A DNA stretch of 44,901 nt from Acetatifactor sp. (GTDB taxonomy: Bacteria > Bacillota > Clostridia > Lachnospirales > Lachnospiraceae). The stretch lies in assembly GCA_016293615.1 (NCBI GenBank), contig JAEDDX010000017.1, positions 1-44,901 of the forward strand. Reading direction: 5' to 3'. A model generated the notes under the pieces. That model was not told the DNA's origin and ran no database searches. It saw only the letters and a program-made list of their open reading frames with translations. Made by a program: the position numbers and the translations under genes. Shown here piece by piece: positions 24,235 through 31,903 of this stretch (position 1 is the first letter of the stretch; each line of letters begins with the position of its first letter).

Positions 24235-25518
24235 ATGGGCTTTTTAAACAGCGATAAGGTTATCGTGGGATATGACCTGGGGAATGATTTTACACAGATC
24301 AGCTTCAGCTTTTCGGAGACGGGGGATGTGGAGACACTTTCCCAGGCGGCCAATGCGGAGCATTACAATATCCCGACGGTTCTTTGTAAGAGAAATGATA
24401 CCAAGCAGTGGCTGTACGGCAAGGAGGCTGTGCGGTGCGCGCAGGAACGCAACGGAATACAGGTTACCGGTCTGTTGGATCTAGCCAGAAAAGGGGATCC
24501 GGTGACCGTGGACGGTGAAAGCCTCGACCCGGTTGCCCTGCTGACGCTCTTTTTTAAGAGGAGCCTTGGCAGGCTGACACAGATCTCTACGGCGAAGAAG
24601 ATCAAGGCACTGATGGTGACCTGCGAAGTGATGGACTATCGCACCCTGGAAGTGCTGAAGGCGATCGTACAGGAGCTGCCGGTGAAGGCGGACCGTATCT
24701 CCTTTCAGAGTCATGCGGAAAGCTTTTTCAGCTATGTCACGCATCAGGCGAAGGAATTGTGGAGCTTTCAGTCGGTTATGTTCTCCTATCAGGGAGATAC
24801 GATCAAGACCTACCGGATGGAATGCAACAAAAGAACGACGCCGATCGTGGCTTATATCGACGAGAAGGAGTTCCCGTTTTATAAGTGCGTGCCGCTTGCC
24901 GGCGAACCTTCGCTGCGGGAAAGACAGACCGGGGAGCTTGACAGCGGATTCTTACGAATTGCACAGGAAGTCTGTGAGAACCATCTGATCAGCAGTATCT
25001 ACCTGATCGGGGAAGGCTTTGATCAGGAGTGGATGAAGGAATCCCTGCGTTTCCTCTGCAGGAGCAGAAGAGTCTTTCAGGGGACCAATCTGTTCAGCAA
25101 GGGAGCCTGCTTCGGCATGCAGGAAAGATTAAACCCCGGGGAGATCGGTAAGAATTATGTTTTCCTCGGAAATGATAAACTCAAGGCCAATGTCGGCATG
25201 AAGGTCTTCAGACAGGGAGAAGAGGTCTATCATGCGCTCCTCGATGCCGGCGTCAACTGGTATGAGGCAGAGTGCAGTCTCGACCTGTACTTAAGGGACG
25301 GCAATGAACTGGGTATCATGATCACGCCCCTGACCGGCAGAAACGGGAAGCTGGCGCAGATCATTCTGGAGGATTTTCCGGCGGACATCGCAAGACTCAA
25401 TGTCAGACTGTATATGGAGCGCGAGACTGTCCTGACTGTCGAGATCGAGGACATGGGCTTTGGCGAGATCCGTGCGGCGACCGGCCGCATCTGGAAAGAG
25501 GAAATCGATTTATATTAG
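24235..25518 (+). CDS. DnaK/actin-fold protein of unknown function (DUF5716-like)
   Basis: The 427-residue protein resembles Hsp70 in outline. VIVGYDLGNDF (residues 9-19) corresponds to the phosphate-1 loop, IPTVLCKRN...WLYGKEA to the following Hsp70 block, and IYLIGEGF (255-262) with NLFSKGACFGM to the adenosine-binding end of the fold. The last 120 residues are beta-rich (LDLYLRDGNELGIMITPL), like a substrate-binding domain. There are no membrane segments. I associate it from memory with DUF5716. It lies 24 bases after the DUF5717-like gene. Whether it hydrolyses ATP is unclear, because the GxDxGT consensus is imperfect (GYDLGND). Function unknown. Confidence 0.72.
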   Translation: MGFLNSDKVIVGYDLGNDFTQISFSFSETGDVETLSQAANAEHYNIPTVLCKRNDTKQWLYGKEAVRCAQERNGIQVTGLLDLARKGDPVTVDGESLDPVALLTLFFKRSLGRLTQISTAKKIKALMVTCEVMDYRTLEVLKAIVQELPVKADRISFQSHAESFFSYVTHQAKELWSFQSVMFSYQGDTIKTYRMECNKRTTPIVAYIDEKEFPFYKCVPLAGEPSLRERQTGELDSGFLRIAQEVCENHLISSIYLIGEGFDQEWMKESLRFLCRSRRVFQGTNLFSKGACFGMQERLNPGEIGKNYVFLGNDKLKANVGMKVFRQGEEVYHALLDAGVNWYEAECSLDLYLRDGNELGIMITPLTGRNGKLAQIILEDFPADIARLNVRLYMERETVLTVEIEDMGFGEIRAATGRIWKEEIDLY

Positions 25519-25571
25519 CAGGAAGGTGAGAGGAACCTCTCACACGATACCGGAAAGGCATGGTTGGATTT

Positions 25572-26426
25572 ATGCGCGTCAGTGTATGTATCGGTGATTA
25601 CGCGGCAACTCCATATTGTATCTCGGATCTGGGCATCAATGTCTACAGCATCGAAGAACTGTGTTACTGTATGAAGGAGAATACCTTCCTTCTGGACCCT
25701 TCGATGGCAAACGACAGTATGCTGGACTGGATCGACAGTGAGTGCGGACTGCATGAACTGTCCAGAATCCTCAATTCCATCAGACACAGAAAGGATTCCT
25801 TTATTCCTTTTGTGGCGACGCTGTTGTCTTATGTCGGACTCTATGATGAGCAGACCATCATGGATGTGAAGACGACCCTTCGGGACGGCGCGGGACTGAG
25901 CAGCATCGAGAGAAAGAAGAGCCAGATCGATTATCTGGTGAAAAAGAAGCGATTCCAGGCGGCAATCAAAGGGTATGAAAACCTGATTGAGAAGTGGGAG
26001 TCCCCGGAGAACGGCAGGGAACAGCTTCCCCCGCAGGAATGTCTTGCCGGTATCTGGCATAACAAAGGAGTGGCGCTGACGGGGCTTATGATCTACGACC
26101 GGGCGGCGCAGTGCTTCCTCAAAGCCTATGAGATCGACTCCAGGCAGGACTATTACAGAGATTACCTGGCGGCGAAGAGACTGGAACTGACAGAGAGTGA
26201 GTACATTGATTTCGTCGCGGACAATATGGACGGTTACGAGGCGACCCTGGATCTGGAGCGCGAGATGGAAGGGCTGGTACATGAATGGGAGGAACAGCCG
26301 GAGTTTCTGCGCCTCTATACCAGAAGGGAGCTCAGAGAGAGCGGAGAACTGCACCGTTACCTCGAGGAGAGCGGGGAAATCGTAACGATTCTAAAAGAAA
26401 GCTACCGAAACAGCGTTTCGGAATAA
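25572..26426 (+). CDS. Uncharacterised helical-repeat protein of the DUF5717/5716 operon
   Basis: The 284-residue soluble protein starts MRVSVCIGDYAATPYCISDL, with a conserved-looking ISDLGINVYSIEELCYCMKENTFLLD block. The second half is helical with TPR-like pairs (RFQAAIKGYENLIEKW; GIWHNKGVALTGLMIYDRAAQCFLKAYEID). ATG 25572 is chosen over ATG 25560 because GGAAAGG is only one base from 25560; the choice is uncertain. It is third in the operon, about 50 bases after the DnaK-fold gene, and probably binds one of the other two proteins. No catalytic motif was recognised. Confidence 0.7.
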   Translation: MRVSVCIGDYAATPYCISDLGINVYSIEELCYCMKENTFLLDPSMANDSMLDWIDSECGLHELSRILNSIRHRKDSFIPFVATLLSYVGLYDEQTIMDVKTTLRDGAGLSSIERKKSQIDYLVKKKRFQAAIKGYENLIEKWESPENGREQLPPQECLAGIWHNKGVALTGLMIYDRAAQCFLKAYEIDSRQDYYRDYLAAKRLELTESEYIDFVADNMDGYEATLDLEREMEGLVHEWEEQPEFLRLYTRRELRESGELHRYLEESGEIVTILKESYRNSVSE

Positions 26427-26431
26427 GTTTT
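26405..26431 (+). terminator. Weak terminator overlapping the stop codon of the trio operon
   Basis: CCGAAAC-AGC-GTTTCGG (26405-26421) is followed by AATAAGTTTTT. The short hairpin overlaps the end of the coding region. It may partly stop transcription before purB. Confidence 0.45.
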
Positions 26432-26447
26432 TAGTGGATTATCACTA

Positions 26448-26476
26448 TTGACGAAAGAAAATCACTTGTGTATGAT
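26448..26476 (+). promoter_or_regulatory. Sigma-A promoter of purB
   Basis: TTGACG (26448-26453), 17 bases, TATGAT (26471-26476). Because transcription would start near 26483, a translation start at 26468 is excluded and ATG 26528 is supported. Confidence 0.75.
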
Positions 26477-26527
26477 TATTTGGTTGAAAAATATATCAAA
26501 CCGGTAAGAGAAAGGCATGGTATCAGT

Positions 26528-27979
26528 ATGAGCACAGACAGATATGTAAGTCCTCTTTCAGAGCGTTACGCCAGCAGGGAGATGCAGTATATTTTCTCCC
26601 CCGATATGAAATTCCGCACCTGGAGAAGGTTGTGGATCGCGCTGGCAGAGACGGAGAAGGAACTGGGACTTTCCAGAGACGGTAAGCCCGTCATCACGGA
26701 TGAACAGATTGAAGAACTGAAGGCACACGCCGAGGATATCAATTATGAGGTGGCCAGGGCAAGAGAAAAGGAAGTGCGTCACGATGTCATGAGCCATGTG
26801 TACGCCTACGGACAGCAGTGCCCCAAGGCAGCAGGCATCATTCATCTCGGTGCGACAAGCTGTTATGTGGGAGACAATACCGATATTATCGTGATGACAG
26901 AGGCTTTGAAGCTTGTGAAGAAGAAGCTGGTCAATGTCATTGCCGAGCTGGCTGATTTTGCGGAAAAATATAAGGCACAGCCTACCCTTGCATTCACACA
27001 CTTCCAGCCTGCACAGCCCACTACCGTGGGAAAGCGTGCGACTCTGTGGCTGCAGGAGTTTTATCTTGATCTGGAGGATCTGAACTATGTTCTCAGTACC
27101 ATGAAGCTTCTCGGCTCCAAGGGAACCACGGGAACCCAGGCTTCCTTCCTGGAGCTGTTCGACGGAGATCAGGAGACCATCGACAAGATCGATCCCATGA
27201 TCGCGAAGAAGATGGGCTTTGCCGAGTGCTACCCGGTATCCGGGCAGACTTACTCCCGCAAGGTGGACACCAGAGTGGCAAATGTGCTTGCCGGCATCGC
27301 TGCATCCGCACACAAGATGAGCAACGATATCAGACTTCTTCAGCATTTGAAGGAGGTGGAAGAGCCTTTCGAGAAGACCCAGATCGGCTCCTCTGCCATG
27401 GCATATAAGAGAAACCCCATGAGAAGTGAGAGAATCGCTTCTCTGTCCAGATATGTGATGATCGATGCACTCAACCCTGCCATCACTTCGGCGACCCAGT
27501 GGTTTGAGAGAACCCTGGACGATTCCGCGAACAAGAGACTTTCCATCCCGGAGGGCTTCCTTGCAATCGATGGTATTCTGGACCTCTGCCTGAATGTGGT
27601 GGACGGTCTGGTCGTATACCCCAAGGTTATCGAGAAGAGAATGTTAAGCGAGCTTCCCTTCATGGCAACCGAGAATATCATGATGGATGCCGTTAAGGCA
27701 GGCGGCAACAGACAGGAGCTCCATGAGCGCATTCGCGAGCTTTCCATGGAGGCCGGCAGAACCGTGAAGGTGGAAGGCAAGGAGAATAATCTTCTGGAGC
27801 TGATTGCTGCAGATCCTGCATTCAATCTGTCACTGGAAGACCTTAAGAAGACCATGGATCCCGCAAAATATGTGGGCCGTTCCAGGGAGCAGGTGGACAA
27901 CTTCTTAAAGAATGTCATTCGTCCCGTGCTTGAGGAGAATAAGGAGTTACTCGGCGTAAAGGCTGAGATTACGGTATAA
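26528..27979 (+). CDS. purB: Adenylosuccinate lyase
   Basis: The 483-residue enzyme acts twice in purine synthesis, splitting SAICAR and adenylosuccinate with release of fumarate. The fumarase/aspartase superfamily signature GSSAMAYKRNPMRSE is intact, and the catalytic His/Ser regions are seen in IHLGATSCYVGDN and FTHFQPAQPTTVGKR. The length is typical of the longer Clostridia/eukaryote-like group. A good promoter lies upstream and a hairpin follows. Downstream are purF-like, plsC and purA genes, so this is a purine neighbourhood with separate promoters. Confidence 0.95.
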   Translation: MSTDRYVSPLSERYASREMQYIFSPDMKFRTWRRLWIALAETEKELGLSRDGKPVITDEQIEELKAHAEDINYEVARAREKEVRHDVMSHVYAYGQQCPKAAGIIHLGATSCYVGDNTDIIVMTEALKLVKKKLVNVIAELADFAEKYKAQPTLAFTHFQPAQPTTVGKRATLWLQEFYLDLEDLNYVLSTMKLLGSKGTTGTQASFLELFDGDQETIDKIDPMIAKKMGFAECYPVSGQTYSRKVDTRVANVLAGIAASAHKMSNDIRLLQHLKEVEEPFEKTQIGSSAMAYKRNPMRSERIASLSRYVMIDALNPAITSATQWFERTLDDSANKRLSIPEGFLAIDGILDLCLNVVDGLVVYPKVIEKRMLSELPFMATENIMMDAVKAGGNRQELHERIRELSMEAGRTVKVEGKENNLLELIAADPAFNLSLEDLKKTMDPAKYVGRSREQVDNFLKNVIRPVLEENKELLGVKAEITV

Positions 27980-27986
27980 TTTTTAG

Positions 27987-28018
27987 GAAAGAATGGTTTC
28001 TGTTACCATTCTTTCTTG
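27987..28018 (+). terminator. Hairpin after purB
   Basis: GAAAGAATGG (27987-27996) pairs perfectly with CCATTCTTTC (28006-28015). The following TTGTGG is a poor T run, so termination may be incomplete. TATACT at 28041-28046 may serve as -10 for the next gene. Confidence 0.5.
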
Positions 28019-28098
28019 TGGTATGGGCAACTTCGCTGTCTATACTGCAAGAATGCCCGGCATGAAAGTTTGAAATAGCAGATGAAGGAGAATAGAAA

Positions 28099-29505
28099 AT
28101 GGGTGGCTTTTTTGGCGTAGCTTCAAAGCAGGATTGTGTATTTGATTTGTTTTTCGGAACGGACTATCATTCCCACCTGGGTACGAGAAGAGCCGGTATG
28201 GCAGTATTCAGCAAGGAGAAAGGATATGACAGAGCAATCCACAATATCGAGAACGCTCCCTTCCGTACAAAATTTGACCGTGATGTCAACGAGATGAGCG
28301 GCAACATCGGTATCGGCTGTATCTCTGACTATGAGCCGCAGCCCCTGATGGTGCGCTCCCATCACGGAACCTATGCAATCACCACAGTCGGCAAGATCAA
28401 CAATACCGAACAGCTGATCAAAGAATTATTTGCAAAGGGACATTCCCACTTCTTAGAGATGAGCGGAGGTGACATCAATGCTACCGAGCTTGTGGCTTCC
28501 ATCATCAACCAGAAGGATAACCTCGTGGAAGGAATTCAGTATGCGCAGGAGGTGATCGACGGTTCCATGACCATCCTTGTGATGACTCCCCTGGGCATCT
28601 ATGCCGCGAGAGACCGTCTCGGAAGAACTCCCATATCCATCGGAAAGAAGGACGGCGCATTTTGCGCCTCCTTTGAAAGCTTTGCATACCTGAATCTCGG
28701 GTATACGCATTATCAGGATCTCGGACCGGGAGAAATCGCCGTGATTACGCCGGAAGGTGTAAAAACTCTGGTCAATCCCGGCAAGGAGATGAAGATTTGT
28801 ACCTTCCTGTGGGTATACTACGGATATCCTTCTTCTTCCTACGAGGGAATCAGTGTAGAGGAAATGCGTTATCACTGTGGTGCAAAGCTTGCGGAGCGCG
28901 ACAATGTGAAGCCTGATATCGTAGCGGGGGTTCCGGATTCCGGCACAGCACACGCCATCGGTTATGCAAACAAATCAGGCATTCCCTTCTCCAGACCGTT
29001 TATCAAATACACGCCCACCTGGCCCAGATCATTTATGCCGACCATTCAGACACAGCGCAATCTGATTGCGAAGATGAAGCTGATTCCCGTGGCACAGCTG
29101 ATCGAGAACAAGAGCCTGCTTTTGATCGACGACTCTATCGTAAGAGGCACACAGCTTCGCGAGACGACAGAATTTTTGTACCAGAGCGGTGCAAGAGAGG
29201 TTCATATCCGTCCTGCCTGCCCGCCACTGCTGTATGGCTGTAAGTACTTGAACTTCTCCCGTTCCTCCTCCGAGATGGATCTGATCACCAGAAGAGTCAT
29301 CAAAGAGATGGAAGCAGACGAGAAAAAGATCGATCTGAAAAATTATGCGAATCCCGATGCCGAAGAATACAAGGAAATGGTAAAACGAATTGGCGAACAG
29401 CTTTGCTTCACCTCCTTAAGATTCCACAGACTGGATGATATGATCGCGTCCGTAGGAATTCCGAGAGAGAAGCTCTGCACCTATTGTTGGGATGGAAGAG
29501 AGTAG
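28099..29505 (+). CDS. purF: Amidophosphoribosyltransferase homologue with a degenerate glutaminase site
   Basis: The 468-residue protein aligns along its length with PurF, which makes phosphoribosylamine from PRPP. The PRPP-binding motif LLLIDDSIVRGT (about 340-351) is intact, and Cys234, Cys381, Cys460 and Cys463 are placed like the 4Fe-4S ligands of Bacillus-type PurF. The N-terminal glutaminase domain is not catalytic by sequence. It begins Met-Gly-Gly-Phe-Phe-Gly where Met-Cys-Gly is required, and the Arg, Asn-Gly and Asp motifs are changed too (GIGCISD, TTVGKINN). The start is firm (AAGGAG, 9 bases). It may be ammonia-dependent, regulatory, or act on another substrate. A normal purF may exist elsewhere. 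Confidence 0.82.
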   Translation: MGGFFGVASKQDCVFDLFFGTDYHSHLGTRRAGMAVFSKEKGYDRAIHNIENAPFRTKFDRDVNEMSGNIGIGCISDYEPQPLMVRSHHGTYAITTVGKINNTEQLIKELFAKGHSHFLEMSGGDINATELVASIINQKDNLVEGIQYAQEVIDGSMTILVMTPLGIYAARDRLGRTPISIGKKDGAFCASFESFAYLNLGYTHYQDLGPGEIAVITPEGVKTLVNPGKEMKICTFLWVYYGYPSSSYEGISVEEMRYHCGAKLAERDNVKPDIVAGVPDSGTAHAIGYANKSGIPFSRPFIKYTPTWPRSFMPTIQTQRNLIAKMKLIPVAQLIENKSLLLIDDSIVRGTQLRETTEFLYQSGAREVHIRPACPPLLYGCKYLNFSRSSSEMDLITRRVIKEMEADEKKIDLKNYANPDAEEYKEMVKRIGEQLCFTSLRFHRLDDMIASVGIPREKLCTYCWDGRE

Positions 29506-29507
29506 TC

Positions 29508-30233
29508 ATGCTGAGAATGTATTATGTGATTCTGATATGTCTGCCGTTGGTGCTGTACTACATCGCGAAGGCTTACTATATCAAATATCATGAGTCTGAT
29601 TATACAGAGAATGCCAGATATGATGTTGCAAGACGATGTGTGCGTATCTGCATGTGTGTCGGGCGCATCAAAACGCTGTGTTACGGACAGGAGAACCTTC
29701 CGGAGGACGGGGGATATGTCATGTTCCCGAATCATCAGGGAAAGTTTGACCTTCTGGGTATTATCGCGTCGCACCAATCGCCCTGTACGATGGTGATGGA
29801 CTATGAACGGTCCAGGCTTCCCATCGTCAACCCCTTCGTGGAGCTGATCAAGGGACAGCGCCTGGATAAGTCTGATATGAAAAAGCAGGTCAGGACGATT
29901 TTGAATATCATTCAGGAAGTAAAACAGGGACGCCGCTATATCGTCTTCCCGGAGGGCGGATATGAAAACAACGGAAATGAACTGCAGAAATTCCTTCCGG
30001 GAGCCTTTCAGTGCGCAACCAAATCAAAGGCACCGATCGTACCTGTGGCGATCATTGATTCCTATAAGGTGTTTCAAATCAATTCTCTGAGAAAAATAAC
30101 CACGCAGGTTCATTTTCTGCCGCCGATTCTGTACGAAGAATATGCAGGGATGTCGACTGCGGAGATCGCTGAACTGGTGAAAAGCAGGATCCGGCAGGCC
30201 ATTCAGGAGAAGACAATAGAAAACAGATCATAA
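29508..30233 (+). CDS. plsC: 1-acyl-sn-glycerol-3-phosphate acyltransferase family protein
   Basis: The 241-residue protein has an N-terminal membrane segment (YYVILICLPLVLYYIA) and PlsC-type motifs: NHQGKFD (the HX4D catalytic pair), a middle GQRLDKSD block, and FPEGGY in place of FPEGT. It should acylate lysophosphatidate or a related lipid to build phosphatidic acid at the membrane. It begins 3 bases after the purF-like stop, so the two are co-transcribed, an unusual pairing. ATG 29508 is used; ATG 29517 is also possible. Confidence 0.85.
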   Translation: MLRMYYVILICLPLVLYYIAKAYYIKYHESDYTENARYDVARRCVRICMCVGRIKTLCYGQENLPEDGGYVMFPNHQGKFDLLGIIASHQSPCTMVMDYERSRLPIVNPFVELIKGQRLDKSDMKKQVRTILNIIQEVKQGRRYIVFPEGGYENNGNELQKFLPGAFQCATKSKAPIVPVAIIDSYKVFQINSLRKITTQVHFLPPILYEEYAGMSTAEIAELVKSRIRQAIQEKTIENRS

Positions 30234-30249
30234 GTTTCATAGTAAAAAC

Positions 30250-30281
30250 GAGCCCGTATGGCAGATGCCGTGACGGGCTCG
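30250..30281 (-). terminator. Rho-independent terminator oriented to the minus strand
   Basis: CGAGCCCGT (30250-30258) pairs with ACGGGCTCG (30273-30281), with an inner GGC/GCC. Read on the minus strand the hairpin is followed by TTTTTAC, while on the plus strand it is followed by CTTCAATG. No minus-strand gene ends here, which suggests a minus-strand RNA. Confidence 0.55.
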
Positions 30282-30480
30282 CTTCAATGTGAGAGCGAAG
30301 CACATACCGCAAGAGGGCTTGTTGTCGTATGGTAACGGATGAAAGATGAAACAATGATCGGATAGGAGAGAATGGTAGCGCAGGACTTTAGTTGTCTGCA
30401 AAATAGAATTCGTGAGAAGAATAAACCGCCCGGATACAGGGACCCCGGACTCACTGTAAGCGCCGGCACGGAGTTGACAA
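30282..30480 (-). ncRNA. Candidate structured noncoding RNA (minus strand)
   Basis: This 200-base stretch has no convincing gene. It contains possible stems, for example GCAG-GAC/GTC-TGC around 30380-30402 and several CCGG-bearing arms near 30430-30470. It ends (minus strand) in the terminator at 30281-30250. No strong minus-strand promoter was found; a weak TATACA lies just upstream. The family is unknown; a covariance search would decide. The alternative is an untranscribed spacer. Confidence 0.3.
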
Positions 30481-30489
30481 AACTAAATG

Positions 30490-30539
30490 TATAAGTAAAA
30501 CTTATAAAACACATAATATATATTGATTTTACTTATAAA
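30490..30539 (+). repeat. ACTTATA repeats upstream of purA, possible operator
   Basis: TATAAGT-AAA-ACTTATA (30490-30506) is a perfect palindrome, and ACTTATAAA recurs at 30500-30508 and 30531-30539. The second copy lies in the spacer of the purA promoter. It may bind a regulator. Confidence 0.4.
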
Positions 30540-30551
30540 TGATAGTATACT
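30523..30551 (+). promoter_or_regulatory. Sigma-A promoter of purA
   Basis: TTGATT (30523-30528), 17 bases, TATACT (30546-30551), with an overlapping TATAAT at 30551-30556. The leader before the purA ATG is about 50 bases. No purine riboswitch core was seen. Confidence 0.7.
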
Positions 30552-30610
30552 ATAATTACTCCGTAAATATTGTTGATAACTGCGAGCATAGAGCAGGAAC
30601 GGAGGAAAAT

Positions 30611-31903
30611 ATGGTTAAGGCGATTGTAGGTGCAAACTGGGGCGACGAGGGAAAAGGTAAGATTACCGATATGATGGCACAGACCGCGGACATTATCGTT
30701 CGTTTTCAGGGTGGTGCCAATGCGGGACATACCATCGTGAACAATTACGGAAAGTTTGCATTGCATACATTACCGTCAGGTGTGTTTTACAGTCATACAA
30801 CGAGCGTTATCGGCAACGGTGTGGCACTGAACATTCCTTTGCTTTTCAAGGAGATTCAGTCCATCGTGGACAGAAATGTTCCCATGCCGAAGATTCTGGT
30901 ATCTGACAGGGCGCAGATGGTAATGCCTTATCACATTTTATTTGATCAGTACGAGGAGGAGAGACTGGGCGGCAAGTCATTCGGTTCCACCAAGTCCGGC
31001 ATTGCACCGTTCTACTCCGACAAGTACGCCAAAATCGGTTTTCAGGTCAGCGAACTTTTTGATGAAGAACTGTTGCAGGAGAAGGTGGAGAGAATCTGCG
31101 AGCTGAAGAATGTCCTTCTGGAGCATCTCTATCACAAGCCTCTGATCGACAAGGCAGAGCTTCTTGAGACCCTGCACAGCTACAGGGACATGGTTGCTCC
31201 CTATGTGTGCGATGTATCCTCCTTCCTGGATGAAGCTTTGAAGCAGGGAAAGACTGTCCTGCTGGAGGGGCAGCTCGGTACTTTGAAGGATCCCGATCAC
31301 GGTATTTACCCGATGGTCACTTCCTCATCCACTCTGGCAGCATACGGCGCAATCGGTGCGGGTCTGCCTCCCTATGAGATCAAGCAGATCGTAACTGTCT
31401 GCAAGGCTTATTCCTCCGCAGTCGGCGCGGGTGCCTTTGTCTCTGAATTGTTTGGTGATGCAGCAGAAGAGCTTCGCCGCAGAGGCGGTGACGGCGGTGA
31501 ATACGGTGCAACCACGGGACGTCCCAGACGCGTCGGCTGGTTTGACTGTGTTGCTTCCAGGTACGGATGTCGCCTGCAGGGAACCACGGATGTAGCCTTC
31601 ACTGTTTTGGATGTGCTCGGATATCTGGATGAGATTCCTGTCTGCGTCGGCTACGAAATTGACGGTGAGATAACCACCAAATTCCCTGTGACCGCGAAGC
31701 TTGAGAAGGCTAAGCCCGTTCTGGAGAAGCTTCCCGGCTGGAAGTGTGATATCAGAGGCATCAGAAAGTACGAAGATCTCCCTGAGAACTGCAGAAACTA
31801 TATTGAGTTTATCGAAAGCCGGATCGGGTATCCTATTACCATGGTATCCAACGGACCCGGCAGAGATGACATCATCTACAGAGAGAGTGCTTTGAAAAAA
31901 TAA
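30611..31903 (+). CDS. purA: Adenylosuccinate synthetase
   Basis: The 430-residue enzyme joins IMP and aspartate with GTP to give adenylosuccinate, the substrate of the nearby PurB. The N-terminal GANWGDEGKGKITD P-loop region and GGANAGHTI IMP-binding segment are intact, as is the late GRPRRVGWFD block. ATG 30611 follows GGAGGA; an earlier in-frame ATG at 30539 lies inside the promoter. Its stop codon overlaps the first base of the LysR gene start. Confidence 0.96.
   Translation: MVKAIVGANWGDEGKGKITDMMAQTADIIVRFQGGANAGHTIVNNYGKFALHTLPSGVFYSHTTSVIGNGVALNIPLLFKEIQSIVDRNVPMPKILVSDRAQMVMPYHILFDQYEEERLGGKSFGSTKSGIAPFYSDKYAKIGFQVSELFDEELLQEKVERICELKNVLLEHLYHKPLIDKAELLETLHSYRDMVAPYVCDVSSFLDEALKQGKTVLLEGQLGTLKDPDHGIYPMVTSSSTLAAYGAIGAGLPPYEIKQIVTVCKAYSSAVGAGAFVSELFGDAAEELRRRGGDGGEYGATTGRPRRVGWFDCVASRYGCRLQGTTDVAFTVLDVLGYLDEIPVCVGYEIDGEITTKFPVTAKLEKAKPVLEKLPGWKCDIRGIRKYEDLPENCRNYIEFIESRIGYPITMVSNGPGRDDIIYRESALKK

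Noticed and set aside
30284..30514. Minus-strand 76-codon frame between plsC and purA
   Set aside because: No ribosome-binding site or recognisable protein pattern; the region is better described as a possible RNA.
30234..30610. Purine riboswitch upstream of purA
   Set aside because: The predicted promoter is only about 50 bases before the start codon, and the conserved purine-riboswitch loops are absent.
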